Positions 20,249-31,744 are shown, counted from the stretch's first letter. The stretch: DNA of 64,000 bases from Ctena decussata (GCA_963989385.1 OZ022498.1:106723683-106787682), one strand, 5' to 3'. Notes: generated by a model not told the origin, from the sequence alone. Made by a program: numbers and translations.

Positions 20249-21258
20249 CTACAAGGGTTGATCCAAAAGTAATGTCACTGTGTCCACTGCGCGCTTATTC
20301 ATCGTAGCATTATAACAAAAATATATCAAGCTACACTATAATTCAATGCTGATTTACACAATAAATATAAAGCTGGAATCTTTTTCCGTTACAATTATAT
20401 AGACGTTCAAAGTATGTCACCGACGCCATCGCGTCGCAGTTGTAATAACGTTAATTACATGAACACAAATTTCAAAGACAATCACAAATCACAATCAAAC
20501 TAACGCGCCAAATCAGATGAAAATTTGGTACGAAGGCGAAATATATTTCTGCCGCCCTCTGTTGATATTTTAATATCGTCACTGCAGTTTGAAGTTCGCT
20601 AGCTATTGCTAATATTTGTAACTGCCACGAGTAAAAATGTTGAGTTCTGACAAACGCGCGACAGCGGATGTATGCGTTTTTTGCCTCAAATTTGGAATAC
20701 CACCATTAGAGACTCTGGAGTTGTTTAGTTGGACATGTATATAATAATTATTATGAGGCTTGTGTAAAGGTGTAATCAGCGCGCCATGGGTGCGGATGAG
20801 CCGCTAGATGTTAGTCCGAAAACCGGAAGACCGTTATGTACAATGTCAAACAATAACGTCACTCTTGTTCGGATCCCATATATGAAGATCGATGTTCTGC
20901 AATTCGAACCTTGTGTAAATTCTTAAACTTGAGCTGCGGGGCTGTTCAAGTAATATTAAAAGATGAGATAAACATGGGTGAACAGACATTAGAGCTTTGC
21001 TGGAACAACGAATATGCTACTTTGGACATGAAACAATATCGAAACTTCGGCTGTTCGTCAACGACGTCATTGACGTGCGGCGCATTTCGTTACCATGCCT
21101 TCTGTCTATCTCGACATCTCAATTACTGTATTTTTATGATATTTTCAGACCATAATGCAAATAGATTAAGGTACTTGGATGCGAAATTTTATTGCTCTCT
21201 CTTTATTCTACATGATTTTATAGCTGCAGTGACATTACTTCTGGATAAACCCTCGTAG
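20249..21258 (+). mobile_element. Mariner-like element, decayed, with TA target duplication
   Basis: The 32-bp ends are near-perfect inverted repeats: left CTACAAGGGTTGATCCAAAA (20249...) to 20280, right ending AGAAGTAATG complement ...TTTATCC...CCCTCGTAG (21227-21258). TA flanks both sides (20247-20248, 21259-21260), as expected for Tc1/mariner. The total of 1010 bp is a few hundred short of intact mariners (~1.3 kb), so there is an internal deletion. Confidence 0.9.
20637..21255 (+). pseudogene. Mariner transposase remnant
   Basis: The start at 20637 reads MLSSDKRATADVCVFCLKFG, like the N-terminal helix-turn-helix region of mariner transposases. A TAG ends it after about 30 codons. Further on, SPKTGRPLCTMSNNNV (from ~20815) and, after a frame change, EDRCSAIRTLCKFLNLSCGA with VQVILKDEIN match the GRP...NV..V.........TIR.L...L..S.G.V..IL motif of the second DNA-binding domain. 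The catalytic DDD region is not recognisable. Several frame breaks and a deletion make it non-functional. Confidence 0.75.
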
Positions 21259-21264
21259 TATATG

Positions 21265-21485
21265 CCTAGTTTGGATAAAATCCGTGGTATAAAAGCTGCT
21301 CACGAAACAGATAAAGAAAGCGCATACGACGTGTGAAGGTAGAAAGGGTGTTGGGTGGTTTAAGGGGGGGGGGGGGCGGGTTAGGCTCGCAGAAACTACA
21401 TGGTATTACCATGCAGGAGGTATGATTAAGCAAAAATAAATACAATTATACGAGAATAGGAAAATCGATTAAAGTTTCAGCCAAC
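21265..21485. other. Noncoding interval with poly-G
   Basis: Includes a run GGGGGGGGGGGG (21365-21376). No element is identified. Confidence 0.4.
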
Positions 21486-21489
21486 TTGC

Positions 21490-21600
21490 ATACTGGAGAA
21501 GGACGGGATCGAATTCATGACCGATGTTTAACGGGCAGGTAGCTCAACCACTACACCAAGAACGCATCTGCAGACACTGCAACGTAAACCGGACGGACGC
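21490..21600 (-). mobile_element. tRNA-like SINE head
   Basis: On the minus strand, TCTTGGTGTAGTGGTTGAGC (21541-21560) provides an A box and GAATTCGATCCCGTCC (21498-21513) a B box, spaced about as in a tRNA. The region between does not fold into a clean anticodon arm (CTGCCCGTTAAACATCGGTC), so a working tRNA is unlikely. Confidence 0.55.
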
Positions 21601-22264
21601 TCAGACGTCAAGCAGAAAAGCATAGTTCCCGCGATATATTTATAATTTTACGAATTTTACAGTTATTTTGATCTAGTTCTACACTGTTAAGTCAACCATG
21701 TCTCACAATTTAGAGTCATTACAGTTTATATGTTTTAGAAGGTCTGATCTGGGTCCACAATGTCCTTTGCATGATGTGAGTCGAACTGGAGTGTAGCTAG
21801 AGTCTCCTCCACGCACTCAAAGTGCATACCAAAACTGTATACTTGAACTTCACGCACTCAAGGCTTACTCGAGCGTCACTTCAACCGACCTTACTGAAGT
21901 ATGAGTCGAGTATGAGTTTGGGTTGTGTTTGTGAATATGGGCCTGAGTGGTTTATTTTTGTGCATAATGATTACAACTTTGTGATTTATGACATCTTCAA
22001 AGGTTGATTTGTCTCTGAAACAATGGTAGCATTAAAATGTTCTTCTGAAAATATGAAGAAGCATTTATTTTTTACTTAAAGGGGTGAATTAAATGGATTT
22101 AGTCATGACTATTACAATTAAGATAGGAAGGAGAGAGTCAAACCAATTTAATCCCCTATCTTAGGCCAGCAAAGAAATTTGTATGAAGTTTCTTTCATTT
22201 ATTGTCATTTCTTGAAATCTGACTCACAAAATTCATAATGTTTTCCAGAAGGTGAGAATGAATA

Positions 22265-22522
22265 CCTGACTGACTGCTTGCTTTACGTCCACGGTAAACA
22301 ACTATGGTCATGTCAGGGCGGTCAGTTAACCTAACGACACTATTCCTGGGCAGGCTTAGACCTCCTAAGCGGTTAACCAGTACTAAGTGCACATACTTTC
22401 GCCAGACTGCCCTTCTTGAATCAGCGGAAGGAGAAACGAAAGTATGTGGCCAGACCGGGTATCGAACCCAGGACCTCTGACTTATGAGTCAGGTGCCCTA
22501 CCGATTGCGCTACGCGGCCCGG
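22265..22522 (-). mobile_element. tRNA-derived SINE, second near-complete copy
   Basis: It has the same layout as the SINE at 6984-7262, with over 85% visible identity. The minus-strand head is GGGCCGCGTAGCGCAATCGG, the anticodon-like arm CTGACTCATAAGTCAG and the B box GGTTCGATACC; the tail is CTGACATGACCATAGTTGTT with TTTACCGTGGACGTAAAGC. The host sequence GGTGAGAATGAATACC (22252) and GGCGAGAATGAATACCATC (22521) is repeated on either side, giving a target duplication of about 13 bp (GAGAATGAATACC). Confidence 0.85.
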
Positions 22523-22529
22523 CGAGAAT

Positions 22530-24180
22530 GAATACCATCGCCAAGAACTGTATAATACTGTATCACAGTTATGAATTTAACCGTAGAATGATATATCTTA
22601 GCCGAAAGAAACCATAACATCTACTGACGAATACTATAACAAGAAATGATGAAAAAGGCAAATTACGACACAAAAGTGACTTTCAGGAAAGAGGTTTAAG
22701 GTTGGCGGACAACATTATTATGTTTAAGAACCTGATTGATGATTATATTCTACAAATATACGATGAAATGTCTACTTTCACTTTCTTCTCTATAAAAGCT
22801 GATTTCAGGAAGAATAAACTGATAAAGCACTAATCAGCCCGGAATATATGTATTGTTATGGTAAAACCTATTACATGCAAATTTTCATGTGAATAAAGAC
22901 ATATATACCTTAATTATCAAATTTTACTCCAGTTTTATAATTTGTTTACACGGTTTCTAATGACGCTTTCCCACAATTCTTTGTAAAACCGGTGAAAACC
23001 ATAACGTTAACATACGCATACAGAATACCGCAATAACACATTGTAGGTAGTGAGTATTATTCGGTCTGCGATAAATGACACTCAGGTCTAGCGGCCGCTG
23101 CCGCAGAAGCATCAAGCAGCCAATATATTTCGCGAGCCCCGATGGGTGGGGCAAAAGAAAAAACAAAAAGAAATAAAAAGAAACGAAAAAAAACCTATGT
23201 GGGTGGATGGGTATCTGTATCAGGCTTAATCTTTCCATAAAGATGAGACCGTCAAAGAGAGATCAAAATATAATTTAAAATAAGTATTATTATTTTATGT
23301 ATTTGATGTCAGAAACTAAAACGACTAATAATCAGAACTATTTTTCTCGCCAATCCTTGCGAAATTGACCTGAATATCAGAAAAAGGAGACTTATTACAA
23401 CAAAAATGAACAACTGAGGAAAGTAAATAGATGTGAACTGGGAAAAAGAAAACCCACATTGTTAAAACTTAAAAATGGTTCCCTCCAGCTCCTTTCGTAT
23501 TGTTATTATGCTGATAAAATATCAAACACAATGATGAAAAAAAAACCGCTTCAGAGAAGTTCAACACTGTACAGGTCCGAGGATATGGACATCCATATGA
23601 CATTCCTAATATCGATTAATGCCGATCGCTCCGCGGGTCTAAGGGAGATAACTGCATTCACATCAATACTCACTCCAGATAACAGGTAACGGATTACACT
23701 ACTAAGCGCGCCTTGAAGACTTAAGTTCCCATTGATCATGTGGGAAAGGTTCATCAAAAAGGACTTCTATGATTAAGGCGAGGATTTTCCCCATTAGACC
23801 GGCACGACAGGTCCGAATTTTCAAAAGTAATAAGTGTGCATATTTTTCTTAGTAGAGCATCCACAAATATGTAAACCATATAAAATCAGATCATTTGTGA
23901 TCCAGACCCAAAGACATGGGGAGATAATCCAGGTTGACTCTACCTACCCTTAATTCAAGATTTCCGCATACCTCATTGTAATAAAAATATTGAAATCAGT
24001 AATTCATTCCATATTTTTTTGTTAGAAATGCATGCTAAATACATGCATATCACAATATAATTCAATGATTTTCTTCTTGTTACGCCTGACTGGCATTTAA
24101 TCATGCAATACCATAGTTAAACTTCCGGTCAAAACGGCCAAAAGAGAACGCATCACTATAACTATAATACAAGTACTTCC
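22530..24180. other. AT-rich unique DNA, no gene supported
   Basis: No domains, repeat arrays or tRNA-like sequences were recognised. The open frames at 22957-23238 and 23459-23757 have no recognisable motif. GGTCTAAGGGAGATAACT (about 23636-23653) is a small fragment that looks like dispersed repeat debris. Confidence 0.4.
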
Positions 24181-24187
24181 CCCCCCC

Positions 24188-24271
24188 CCCGTGACCCAGC
24201 ATTTCCTTTATGCAGCAGACCAATGCGTTGCAAGTACGCAATATATATGAGTGGGAAGCTGGGTCACGGGC
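24188..24271. repeat. Small hairpin: 13-bp perfect inverted repeat
   Basis: CCCGTGACCCAGC (24188-24200) and GCTGGGTCACGGG (24259-24271) flank a 58-bp spacer. The left arm directly follows a C-run (24180-24190). Could be a tiny MITE; no target duplication seen. Confidence 0.6.
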
Positions 24272-24274
24272 GTG

Positions 24275-25440
24275 AACGATACTCAGTAAGCCAAAGAAGA
24301 AGAATAGTCAACAGGAGCACTGAGATCTTCAAGGATTATATTGTGTACCATGACTTTGAAATGAGGTCAAGGTTACATACATATGGTCAAAACTATCCAG
24401 TGTTGTCTGTTATGAAAGTAATGTAGGTAAAAAAACGGTTGAAAAGTATACAATATATCATTATCTCAACGATCAGTTTGAGGATAATTTACAATTAATC
24501 TTAACAATGACGTCAACGTCAACGTATGTTTAACGTCCTTTACATCGACACAAACACTTGAAAATTCATTTGTCATGCAAGTTACATGTCATAGTCATAA
24601 ATGCAAAGCAAAAGTCTGTGATCCGTATAACCTTTTAATCATGGGGAAAATTCACGCCTTAAGCATAGAAGTCCATTAGTCAGCACCAAAGCCATCATCA
24701 ACGGCAACCATGTGAACAGCAATTGCCTATGTAGGTGCTCACCGGGCTAGCCTGAACATCACAAACAATATATCAGAACTAACATAGCATCAGACAACAC
24801 ATTTAACAACCAAAATCGGCAGCTCATTTGTATTTCTTTTTGGGATGATTTGTGTGCGAGATATATAAAGTACGCCAAAACCTTTATGTTTGCACTTCTG
24901 AAAAAAGAAAGAGATTTCATCAATAAATGATTATAATTACATGAATAATGAACAAACTTACTCATGTCTAAACTTTTCATCCAATTTACCTTCGCCTTTT
25001 TCAGATAAAATTTTCAATACCCTTTATATCTTTTTCTACTTCCTTATTTGTGCTCATATTTGACAAATGGGCTATCGTTATCAGATTTACAGCTTTGAGC
25101 CGAGATACCAATACGACCCACAGGCACTTTAAATGAGTAATCGATATTGTATACTTCAAAAACATTTAAAATGAGAGCGTAAATTTAGATAACAATCAAA
25201 AGCGTTTTCAAATTTAACCTCATCGCATACGTAGTGGTAAGCAGTCCCCTTCTTCGCAGGTTGTCTGCATTGCTATAAAATATAAACAGAAAATAGGTAA
25301 AAGAAAATGTCTTATACGATCTTGCTACGGTTTATGATCGACAACTTGTTTGTTTATGAACCACTTCAGAACCTAGGGCGAAGGTTGTAATTCTGTCAAG
25401 TCAAACTGAGCCCGGTGCTGTTTCGAGGCATTGCTTCGGT
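24275..25440. other. AT-rich unique DNA
   Basis: No gene or element is recognised. ATGACGTCAACGTCAACGTATG (24508-24529) contains a CRE-like TGACGTCA and overlaps in wording with CATACGACGTCAACGTCAATTG (14917-14938) inside the 4.4-kb element, which may be shared repeat debris. Confidence 0.4.
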
Positions 25441-25449
25441 TGTGGTTTA

Positions 25450-25990
25450 CTGTGATTATGGTCGTCAGCATTTTCCTTTTCTCTCTCAACTTCTGGAGTA
25501 TGACGACACTGAAGAAGTTACATATAGAAAAACGCGTTTGTCGTACTAAATTTAGCATACATACGTTAAATTGAAACCACTTTGTTGATATCACTGCTGG
25601 TGGACAATTTGTCCCCGAGGATATCATCAACCCAGTCAGTGTTTCAGTGTTGATTCTGGCTATTATGCATTTGGGCCACTACTTAAATACAGATGAAAAG
25701 TAACCGTTTGTAAATTATATCAGGTAAATAGGTTTTAAACTAATCAAAAACTTAGACAAATTTGCCATAGCGACATGACTCTTAGTGGAGTTTGGTACTA
25801 TCCATTCTTTTCAATTATTTTGACTTCTTGTAGGTTCTTGCTGCACCGGTAATCTCCTTCCTGATGCCTTTGCCTGTCTCGTTCCTCGAGAGGGCTGCTC
25901 GTTGCCTGCCAAGACCTGCCAAGACCTGCCAATCACCTCGTTTCTTGAAGATTAATACAGGAACGCACATCTGTCGCACTTAATTTGGTA
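25450..25990 (+). repeat. Dispersed bivalve-style repeat (copy 1)
   Basis: Contains CAACTTCTGGAGTATGACGA, CTGAAGAAGTTACATATAG, GATATCACTGCTGGTGGACA, TTGTCCCCGAGGATATCATC and later CTTCCTGATGCC with TGCCTGCCAAGACCTG. The second copy (38480-39287 plus 40440-40790) has the same words, split by another element. TGCCAAGACC is tandemly doubled here (25907-25929). Confidence 0.6.
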
Positions 25991-26029
25991 TAGATACATG
26001 TATATTTTACCAATAATAAAAATCTGAAA

Positions 26030-26470
26030 GAGATCCTTCAAGAGCAGAGCAGACATTCAAAAGAAGGAACTTGGGCCATACTTCAAAGTTTCGGCTATTC
26101 AAGAATAATCAATGACCCTGACGATATCCATTTATGAAAGCCAGAGAAAAGCATACTGTTATTTCTTAATTTTAATGAGGCAGTTAATTCAAATACTGAT
26201 TTGTATCAAAAGGAACCAAATGGTTAAAAGCGACGATTTAGAATAAAAGTCTAAACCAATAAAAAATTTCTGATTTCTCAGAATATATCCTCTGATATAG
26301 AAGGACAAAAATAAAATATAATCTGCACTATGGATGATGTACGGGGAGACGTTTTACGGCCGCCACACGGCACAACACCAGATACAGTGAAGTCAAATAA
26401 AAATCTGAATGAATTCTTTCAAGCGCAGAGCAGACATTCAAAAGAAGGAACATGGGCCATTCTGGCTTTT
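26030..26470 (+). repeat. Dispersed repeat copies (GGGCCA family) and a reverse piece of the 560-bp repeat
   Basis: Two partial copies (26035-26120 and 26400-26465) share AGCGCAGAGCAGACATTCAA or a close variant and AAAAGAAGGAAC(T/A)TGGGCCAT. Between them, at 26315-26380, TAATCTGCACTATGGATGAT with GGGGAGAC and ACGGCCGCC is the reverse complement of part of the repeat near 550-610. Confidence 0.5.
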
Positions 26471-26479
26471 TTTTCTCAG

Positions 26480-26835
26480 GTGACACACCGGTGTTAACTT
26501 TAAATCAATTAAAAGTGAAACTTAGTTTATGTAATGCACAAGTTGTCAAAACGAAAGATTAGAATGTATAAACTTTAACAACTCTAATTCATTTCTTATT
26601 TTAGTGATAGTTTTATAATTCAAAATGTCAGTCCAGAATTCATGACAGCCTTTGCATTTTGAATAGCACGTTTGTTATTTTGTAACCATGTAACCATGTT
26701 ATGATTATAGCCTACAAAAATAGTCTTGTTCATGGAGGGGGTGGGGTTGGCCGGGCGATGGTGCTGGTTAGAACTTCCAGTGCCGGGGCGTCCTACTAAC
26801 GGATTAAAGTAGGGCACGTGACTTTAATCCATATA
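26480..26835. other. Noncoding interval
   Basis: AT-rich; GTAACCATGTAACCATGTTATG (26682-26703) is a small direct repeat. GGCCGGGCGATGGTGCTGG...TAGGGCACGTG looks like the 5' part of the SINE-like repeat that ends at 26985. Confidence 0.4.
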
Positions 26836-26839
26836 AGTA

Positions 26840-26990
26840 CGACGAAGTAGGTTTGGGTTGGGGTTGTTTGGATATTTTTTCTTTCGTCTATCATTTTTCC
26901 TTTCTCTCCCTGTCTGGGAGATGGCCCGATATAGACTCAAATACTCTATCAAAGGGCCGTTAAACCCAAAACAACCAAGCAACCAATAGT
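26840..26990 (+). mobile_element. SINE-like repeat (copy 2 of 3)
   Basis: Ends with CTGTCTGGGAGATGGCCCGA, TATAGACTCAAATACTCTAT, CAAAGGGCCGTTAAACCC and an (AAAC)n tail, as in the copies ending at 13765 and 31735. Confidence 0.6.
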
Positions 26991-26994
26991 TTTA

Positions 26995-28270
26995 TTAATT
27001 GTTTTGCGCCAAACTTATTCAGTTTCTCCAGCTATGAGCATTTGGCTGAGGTAAGCTAAAGATACAATGGACATTACCCCCATTTTTTATCCCGATTATT
27101 GATTAAATTGAATCTCTCGACGGAGAACCAAAAAGGAAATTATGTCGGTCAAATTGTTATTTTTTCACAAAGCAGGTCTCTTAGCGTTTGCTAGTTATAT
27201 GACTCACTATATGCACATCAATCAATATTTTATCACCCAATATAAGTGTTGAACCGTTTTTCATAATGATTTGTATTAAGACTTTTTATCATTGGTAGAG
27301 ATAAAGAGACTTTTATCTGAAACTGTCCTTATTTTTCATCTTAGATGTAATTTGGGGGTTTCGATACATATTTTTATTAAAAATATATGCAGTAGCTAAT
27401 AAGAAAGTATATAGTTATTTTCGTTCCATAAATAATTATCAGAATATGAAGTGTGAGTGAGAATTTTTAACTCAGCACGCAGTTTTAAAAGAAAAGATAA
27501 ATGTAGATTATAATTCAGAAGCACTCAACCCGACCTGGCCACAAACGTCGCATAATCCAACCGTTACCATTATGCTTATATGCTTATTGTGGTAAGATTC
27601 CTATCCCATCTGCTTTTAACTGAAATAACAGATCCCCCCCCCCCCCCCCTACCAGCACAAACGGTATCAGCAGCCTGTATAAAAAGTTAATAACGCCAAA
27701 AATGATAATACTTAATTAATGATCAAACAAAAAAAATCTAAATAAAAATGATTAAACAAAAAATGAATAACAAACAAAACATATACCTCTTTAATGAGAG
27801 GAGGAATTTGAAGAAAGGCACTATGGATCTAACAAGATGTCGCCTGACCTTGAATTTGATCCATCATCATTAAAATGTAAATGTTTCACATTATATTGAT
27901 ACGGCTATAGTTTGATTAGAGTTTCAAGAAAACCTTCTCATTGGTTCAGAAGATATGGAGCGGGCAAGGAAAGAAAGAAAGACGGACAGACAGACTGAAA
28001 AAATGAAGCACGGTTATACTCATATTTCTTTTTTCTTTGCATATTGTCTGTAATAATGGTGGTAATCTGAAATGGCTTACAATAACAGCATGAAGCGTTT
28101 GACTTTGGACCTGTACGTGTGAATTGACCCGATATTCTCGACATTTATGTTCTCATATCGTCATGATATGCAGATGTTTGACACAAGTTTCAAGAAAATG
28201 CTTAAAAGAGTACATAAGTACATACTTTTGGAGCACCACAAAACCAATCGTCAACCTGAGATTCCTATGT
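26995..28270. other. AT-rich unique DNA
   Basis: Poly-C at 27632-27649; (A/T)-rich elsewhere; short GAAAGAAAG/GACGGACAGACAGACTG tract at 27970-27997, the kind of tract that ends several tandem-repeat elements here. No gene is supported. Confidence 0.4.
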
Positions 28271-28274
28271 GAGA

Positions 28275-28765
28275 AGAGTAACTTAAAATCTCCGTAGTCC
28301 TATAAATGGTAAAAACGTGTAAGCTAAAAGCGCTTCAATCTTCACATTTGGTGATAAAAAATGGGATGATATGGATATACTGATACATATACCTGGAAAA
28401 AAGTATGGGGAACGTTTTTGAAAGACGACGATTCGTTCTGCAAAATACAAGTTTCGTTATCTGGATTCCCGTTGAGTGATGCAATATAAACAAAAGAAAA
28501 GCGGTACTGTGAAAGGGACTCCACTGCTGTACATTGTAGGTTTACCATTTTTTCATTTATTATGAAATCGAAAGTAGGTCATTTTAGTTTGCAACTAAAA
28601 TGACCCAAATCAATTTTCGAACCTAATTTATGTGAAACTCAATGATGTTTTATTGCTTTAACGTTGGCTAATCGCTGTGACTTACAATGAGAACTATGGC
28701 GAGAAGCTGGCAGCGCTACGTCACGATAAAAATTTTCATGCTAATAGAGCAATGGGGCCTTTAAG
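28275..28765 (+). repeat. ~500-bp dispersed repeat with central palindrome (copy 1)
   Basis: Diverged direct copy of 62958-63460. Shared words include TAGTCCTATA or TAGTCCTATC, AAAAGCGCTTCA, GGAACGTTTTTGAAA or GGAACATGTTTTTGAAA, GAAAGTAGGTCATTTTAG, AATAGAGCAATGG or GATAGAGCAATGG. In both copies GGTCATTTTAGTT and AACTAAAATGACC form a 13-bp perfect hairpin with a 3-base loop (28577-28605 here). Confidence 0.75.
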
Positions 28766-28964
28766 CACCAGCAATACTTGTACCATGTCTTCATAGTGTT
28801 CAAAAACCTTTGAAAGTTTATGGAATGCATCGTTATGGTTCAGCTGATAGTTTTCTTTGCTTCGGTATTTCAGTGGTGTTGTCTGACTTCCCAGGGGTCT
28901 CCTGGTGTCGCAATACATTCTTTCCGTTAAGTCTTAATCTCTGATTCTTCATTGGCCTTTTCCG

Positions 28965-29460
28965 TGATTTGTTTGTTTCTGATGATGATTCATTGATGAG
29001 TTAGGAAACCTTCATGCGGACTAAACAGCAAACTTAATGTTTCAAACCACTGCAGAAGCAGAGGGCGAGGTTTGAGCCCATGTTTAAGCCCCCCCCCCCC
29101 CCCCAATTAATCTTTTGCTGACCATTCCAAGGCGGTACTTCTGTTGCGGTGCCTTGATGTTATATTGTGCTGTGTCCGCTTGTCTATGGTCTCTGGCGGT
29201 TTGGTCGCCTGTATTGCTGCCTAATCTGCCTTCTGTTCTATTTTGTAATTAAAATAAAAAATAAGTAAAAATAGATGCTGATGCTGTTATTGGGGTAGCT
29301 GAATGACCATCTGTTTAAAAAAGAGTTGCTCATTCGGTTTCCTGTGCGCGTCTTTCGTAAACTTGTGTCAATTTCTGTGTGTATGTGCTTCTTTCCCTAT
29401 TGGTTTTGAGAGCGGAATGTGGGATTTGATTGTATTAATTGATCATTGCCTCTCTTTTTT
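28965..29460 (+). repeat. Dispersed repeat (copy 1 of 2)
   Basis: GATGATTCATTGATGAGTTA, CCTTCATGCGGAC, CCAAGGCGGTACTTCTGTTG, CGGTGCC and further weaker matches to 29450 parallel 42440-42945. A C-run (29090-29104) lies at the place where the second copy has AAACCCCCCAG. Confidence 0.65.
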
Positions 29461-29462
29461 GT

Positions 29463-30510
29463 CGCACCTGCTTTAGCAAGGTGCGATATAAGAGTTCACT
29501 TTTCCGTCCGTCCATCCGTCTGTCATTCCGGTCGTCCGTCCGTCCGTCCGTCAACAATTACGTCGACCCTAGTGTTAAGTCTATTTCTCGCTAACTAAAA
29601 TACCTTCAATCATCAAACCTGACATCAAGCTTCTTCTTAAATGTTCTGGAGGGCTGTTGTTCTAAGTTTTACCCTTGACCTATATCTTATGATCTGCTGA
29701 CTTTGTAAAATTGTCCATCGACAATTACGTCGACCCTAGCGTCGACCCTAGCGTTTAAGTCCATTTCTCGCAAAGTATGATACCTACAATCTTCAAAAGT
29801 GGCATAGAGCTTTTTCTAAGAATGTTTCCAAGGACTGTTGCTCTTATTTTTACCCCTTGAACTATATTTCAGGCTCTGCTGACTTTGTAAAACTGTCCAC
29901 CAACTTTTACGTCAACCCTAACTTTTAAGTCCATTTCTCGCAAACTATGATACCTACAATCATGAAACCTGGCATAAAGCTTTTTCTGAGAATGTTCTCG
30001 AGGGCTAATGCTCTTATTTTTACCCTGACCTATATTTTATGCTTTGCTGACTTCGTAAATGTTTCATTCAAAATTATACTGATGCTAGTGTTTAAGTCCA
30101 TTTTTCACAAACTATGATACCTAGAATCATCATACGTGGCATCACGTTTTTTCTTAGAATGTTTTTGAGTGCTGTTGCAGTTAATTTACTTTCGACATAT
30201 ATTTCATGCTTGCTGACTTTGCAAAATTTTACACCCAAAATTGTGTCGGCCCTAGCATTTCAGTCCTTTTATCTCGAAATATGATACCTGTAGTCATCAC
30301 ACCTGGCGTAAAGTTTCTCTTTGGAATGTTCATGAGGGATGTTGCAGTTATTCCTACCCTTGACTTATATATTATGCTATTCTGACTTCTTAAATTTAAC
30401 AATCAAAATTCTGTTGACCCTTTTTGTCCATTTCTGATACACGTTCTTTATAATTATAGTCTTTACTACTGTGGAAGCGCAGGTGCGACAAAGCATTCCG
30501 CGGAATTCTT
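29463..30510 (+). repeat. Tandem-repeat element (family B, copy 1)
   Basis: It begins TTGTCGCACCTGCTTTAGCA with AAGGTGCGATATAAG and a (CCGT)n tract (29500-29552). It ends GCGCAGGTGCGACAAAGCAT with TCCGCGGAATTCTTGT. TGTCGCACCTGC and GCAGGTGCGACA are inverted ends. Inside are about five diverged ~185-190-bp units with ATTACGTCGACCCTAG, AAGTCCATTTCTCGC and TATGATACC...ATCAT. The ends match those at 55445-56285 although the inner units differ. Confidence 0.8.
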
Positions 30511-30544
30511 GTACTTTCCTACTAAATTGGTTAAAAGTAGGACA

Positions 30545-30620
30545 AGGGTCGGCTGTGTTAGCAGCAGGTGCAAGATGAGGATTATTTGGATTTTTATTAT
30601 TTGCTCGCGTCTAACTTTTT
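30545..30620 (+). mobile_element. SINE-like repeat (copy 3), left part
   Basis: TTAGCAGCAGGTGCAAGATG with AGGATTATTTGG parallels GCAGCAGGTGCGGGATGG at 13600. The element is split after CGTCTAACTTTTT by the tandem-repeat element 30621-31623 and resumes at about 31650. Confidence 0.55.
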
Positions 30621-31650
30621 ATGCCCCCGCCATTAAAAATGGGGGGCATATAGTATCACCGCTGTCCATACGTACGTAGCGTAGCGTACGTACGTACGTA
30701 CCTACGAATGTCTCGGATGAAATGGTTTCCGTTCAATATCTTTTGAAAGCATTGGTGTATTAAATTCATATTTCATACACAGCTATATAATCATTAAATA
30801 CAGAAAAAGTTCGATGTTGGGTAAAATCCGTCGATTATTGTGGGAGTTATGGCCCTTTTTCGACTTCTGTTTTTATCAAAAAATGGTTTCCGTTCGATGT
30901 CTTTTGAAAGCATTGGTGTATTGAATTCATATTTTATACACAGGTATATAATCATAAAATACAGGTCAAGTTAGATGTTGGGCAAAATCCGTCGATTATT
31001 GTGGGAGTTATGGCTCTTTTTCAACTTTATTTTTTGTATGAAAAAATGGTTTCCGTTCGATATCTTTTGAAACAATTGGTGTATTGAATTCATATTTTAT
31101 ACACAGGTATATACTTATAAAATACAGGTCAAGTTCGATGTTGGGCAAAGTCCGTCGATTATTGTAGGAGTTATGGCCTTTTTTCGACTTCATTTTGTTT
31201 GAAAAATTGGTTTCCATTCATTGAAAGCATTGGTATATTGAATTCATATTTTATACACAGGTATATAATCATAAAATACAGGTCACGTTCGATGTTTGGT
31301 AAAATCCATCAATCATTGTGGGAGTTATGACCCTGTTCCGACTTCAATTCATGCAATAATGGTTTCCGTTTGTTAGGTTTTGAAAAGTTACTTGTCTCCG
31401 GGCTATTTCTTTTGGAAAGTTGCATGGCATCCATTTCTGTGATAAGAAATCCCCCCCCCCCGAAACACACACACTTCTCTTGATCCAAGAAGCACAATAC
31501 ATCTGCCCAATGATAACAATAAAACATGTACCACAGAAGTCTGCCTTTGTGAGCCTAGTTATGCTACAAGTGCCAGAACCTTAAACAATGCGCCATCTTA
31601 CTTAGGGCACTAGGCGGGGGCATCCGTGTCCTATGGACACATTTCTAGTT
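30621..31650 (+). repeat. ~160-bp tandem-repeat element (family E), nested in a SINE-like repeat
   Basis: The ends ATGCCCCCGC (30621-30630) and GCGGGGGCAT (31614-31623) are inverted. A GTACGTACGTACGTACC tract (30680-30702) follows the left end. About four units have AATGGTTTCCGTTCGAT, TTTTGAAAGCATTGGTGTAT, TTTTATACACAGGTATATAA and TCGATTATTGTGGGAGTTAT, at about 160-bp spacing. The short open frames over it are repeat translation. Confidence 0.85.
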
Positions 31651-31740
31651 TCTTTCTACCTCTTTCGCAGACGGCTCGTACTAGATTGAAATACTGTCTC
31701 AAAGGGCTGTTTAACCCAAACGACCAACAAACCAATTGAA
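31651..31740 (+). mobile_element. SINE-like repeat (copy 3), right part
   Basis: CTACCTCTTTCGCAGACGGC, TGAAATACTGTCTCAAAGGG and CTGTTTAACCCAAACGACC continue the element interrupted at 30620 and match the ends at 13765 and 26985. Confidence 0.6.
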
Positions 31741-31744
31741 TTGC

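Noticed and set aside
24508..24529. CRE promoter element
   Set aside because: TGACGTCA is present, but there is no gene nearby and similar text sits inside a repeat at 14917.
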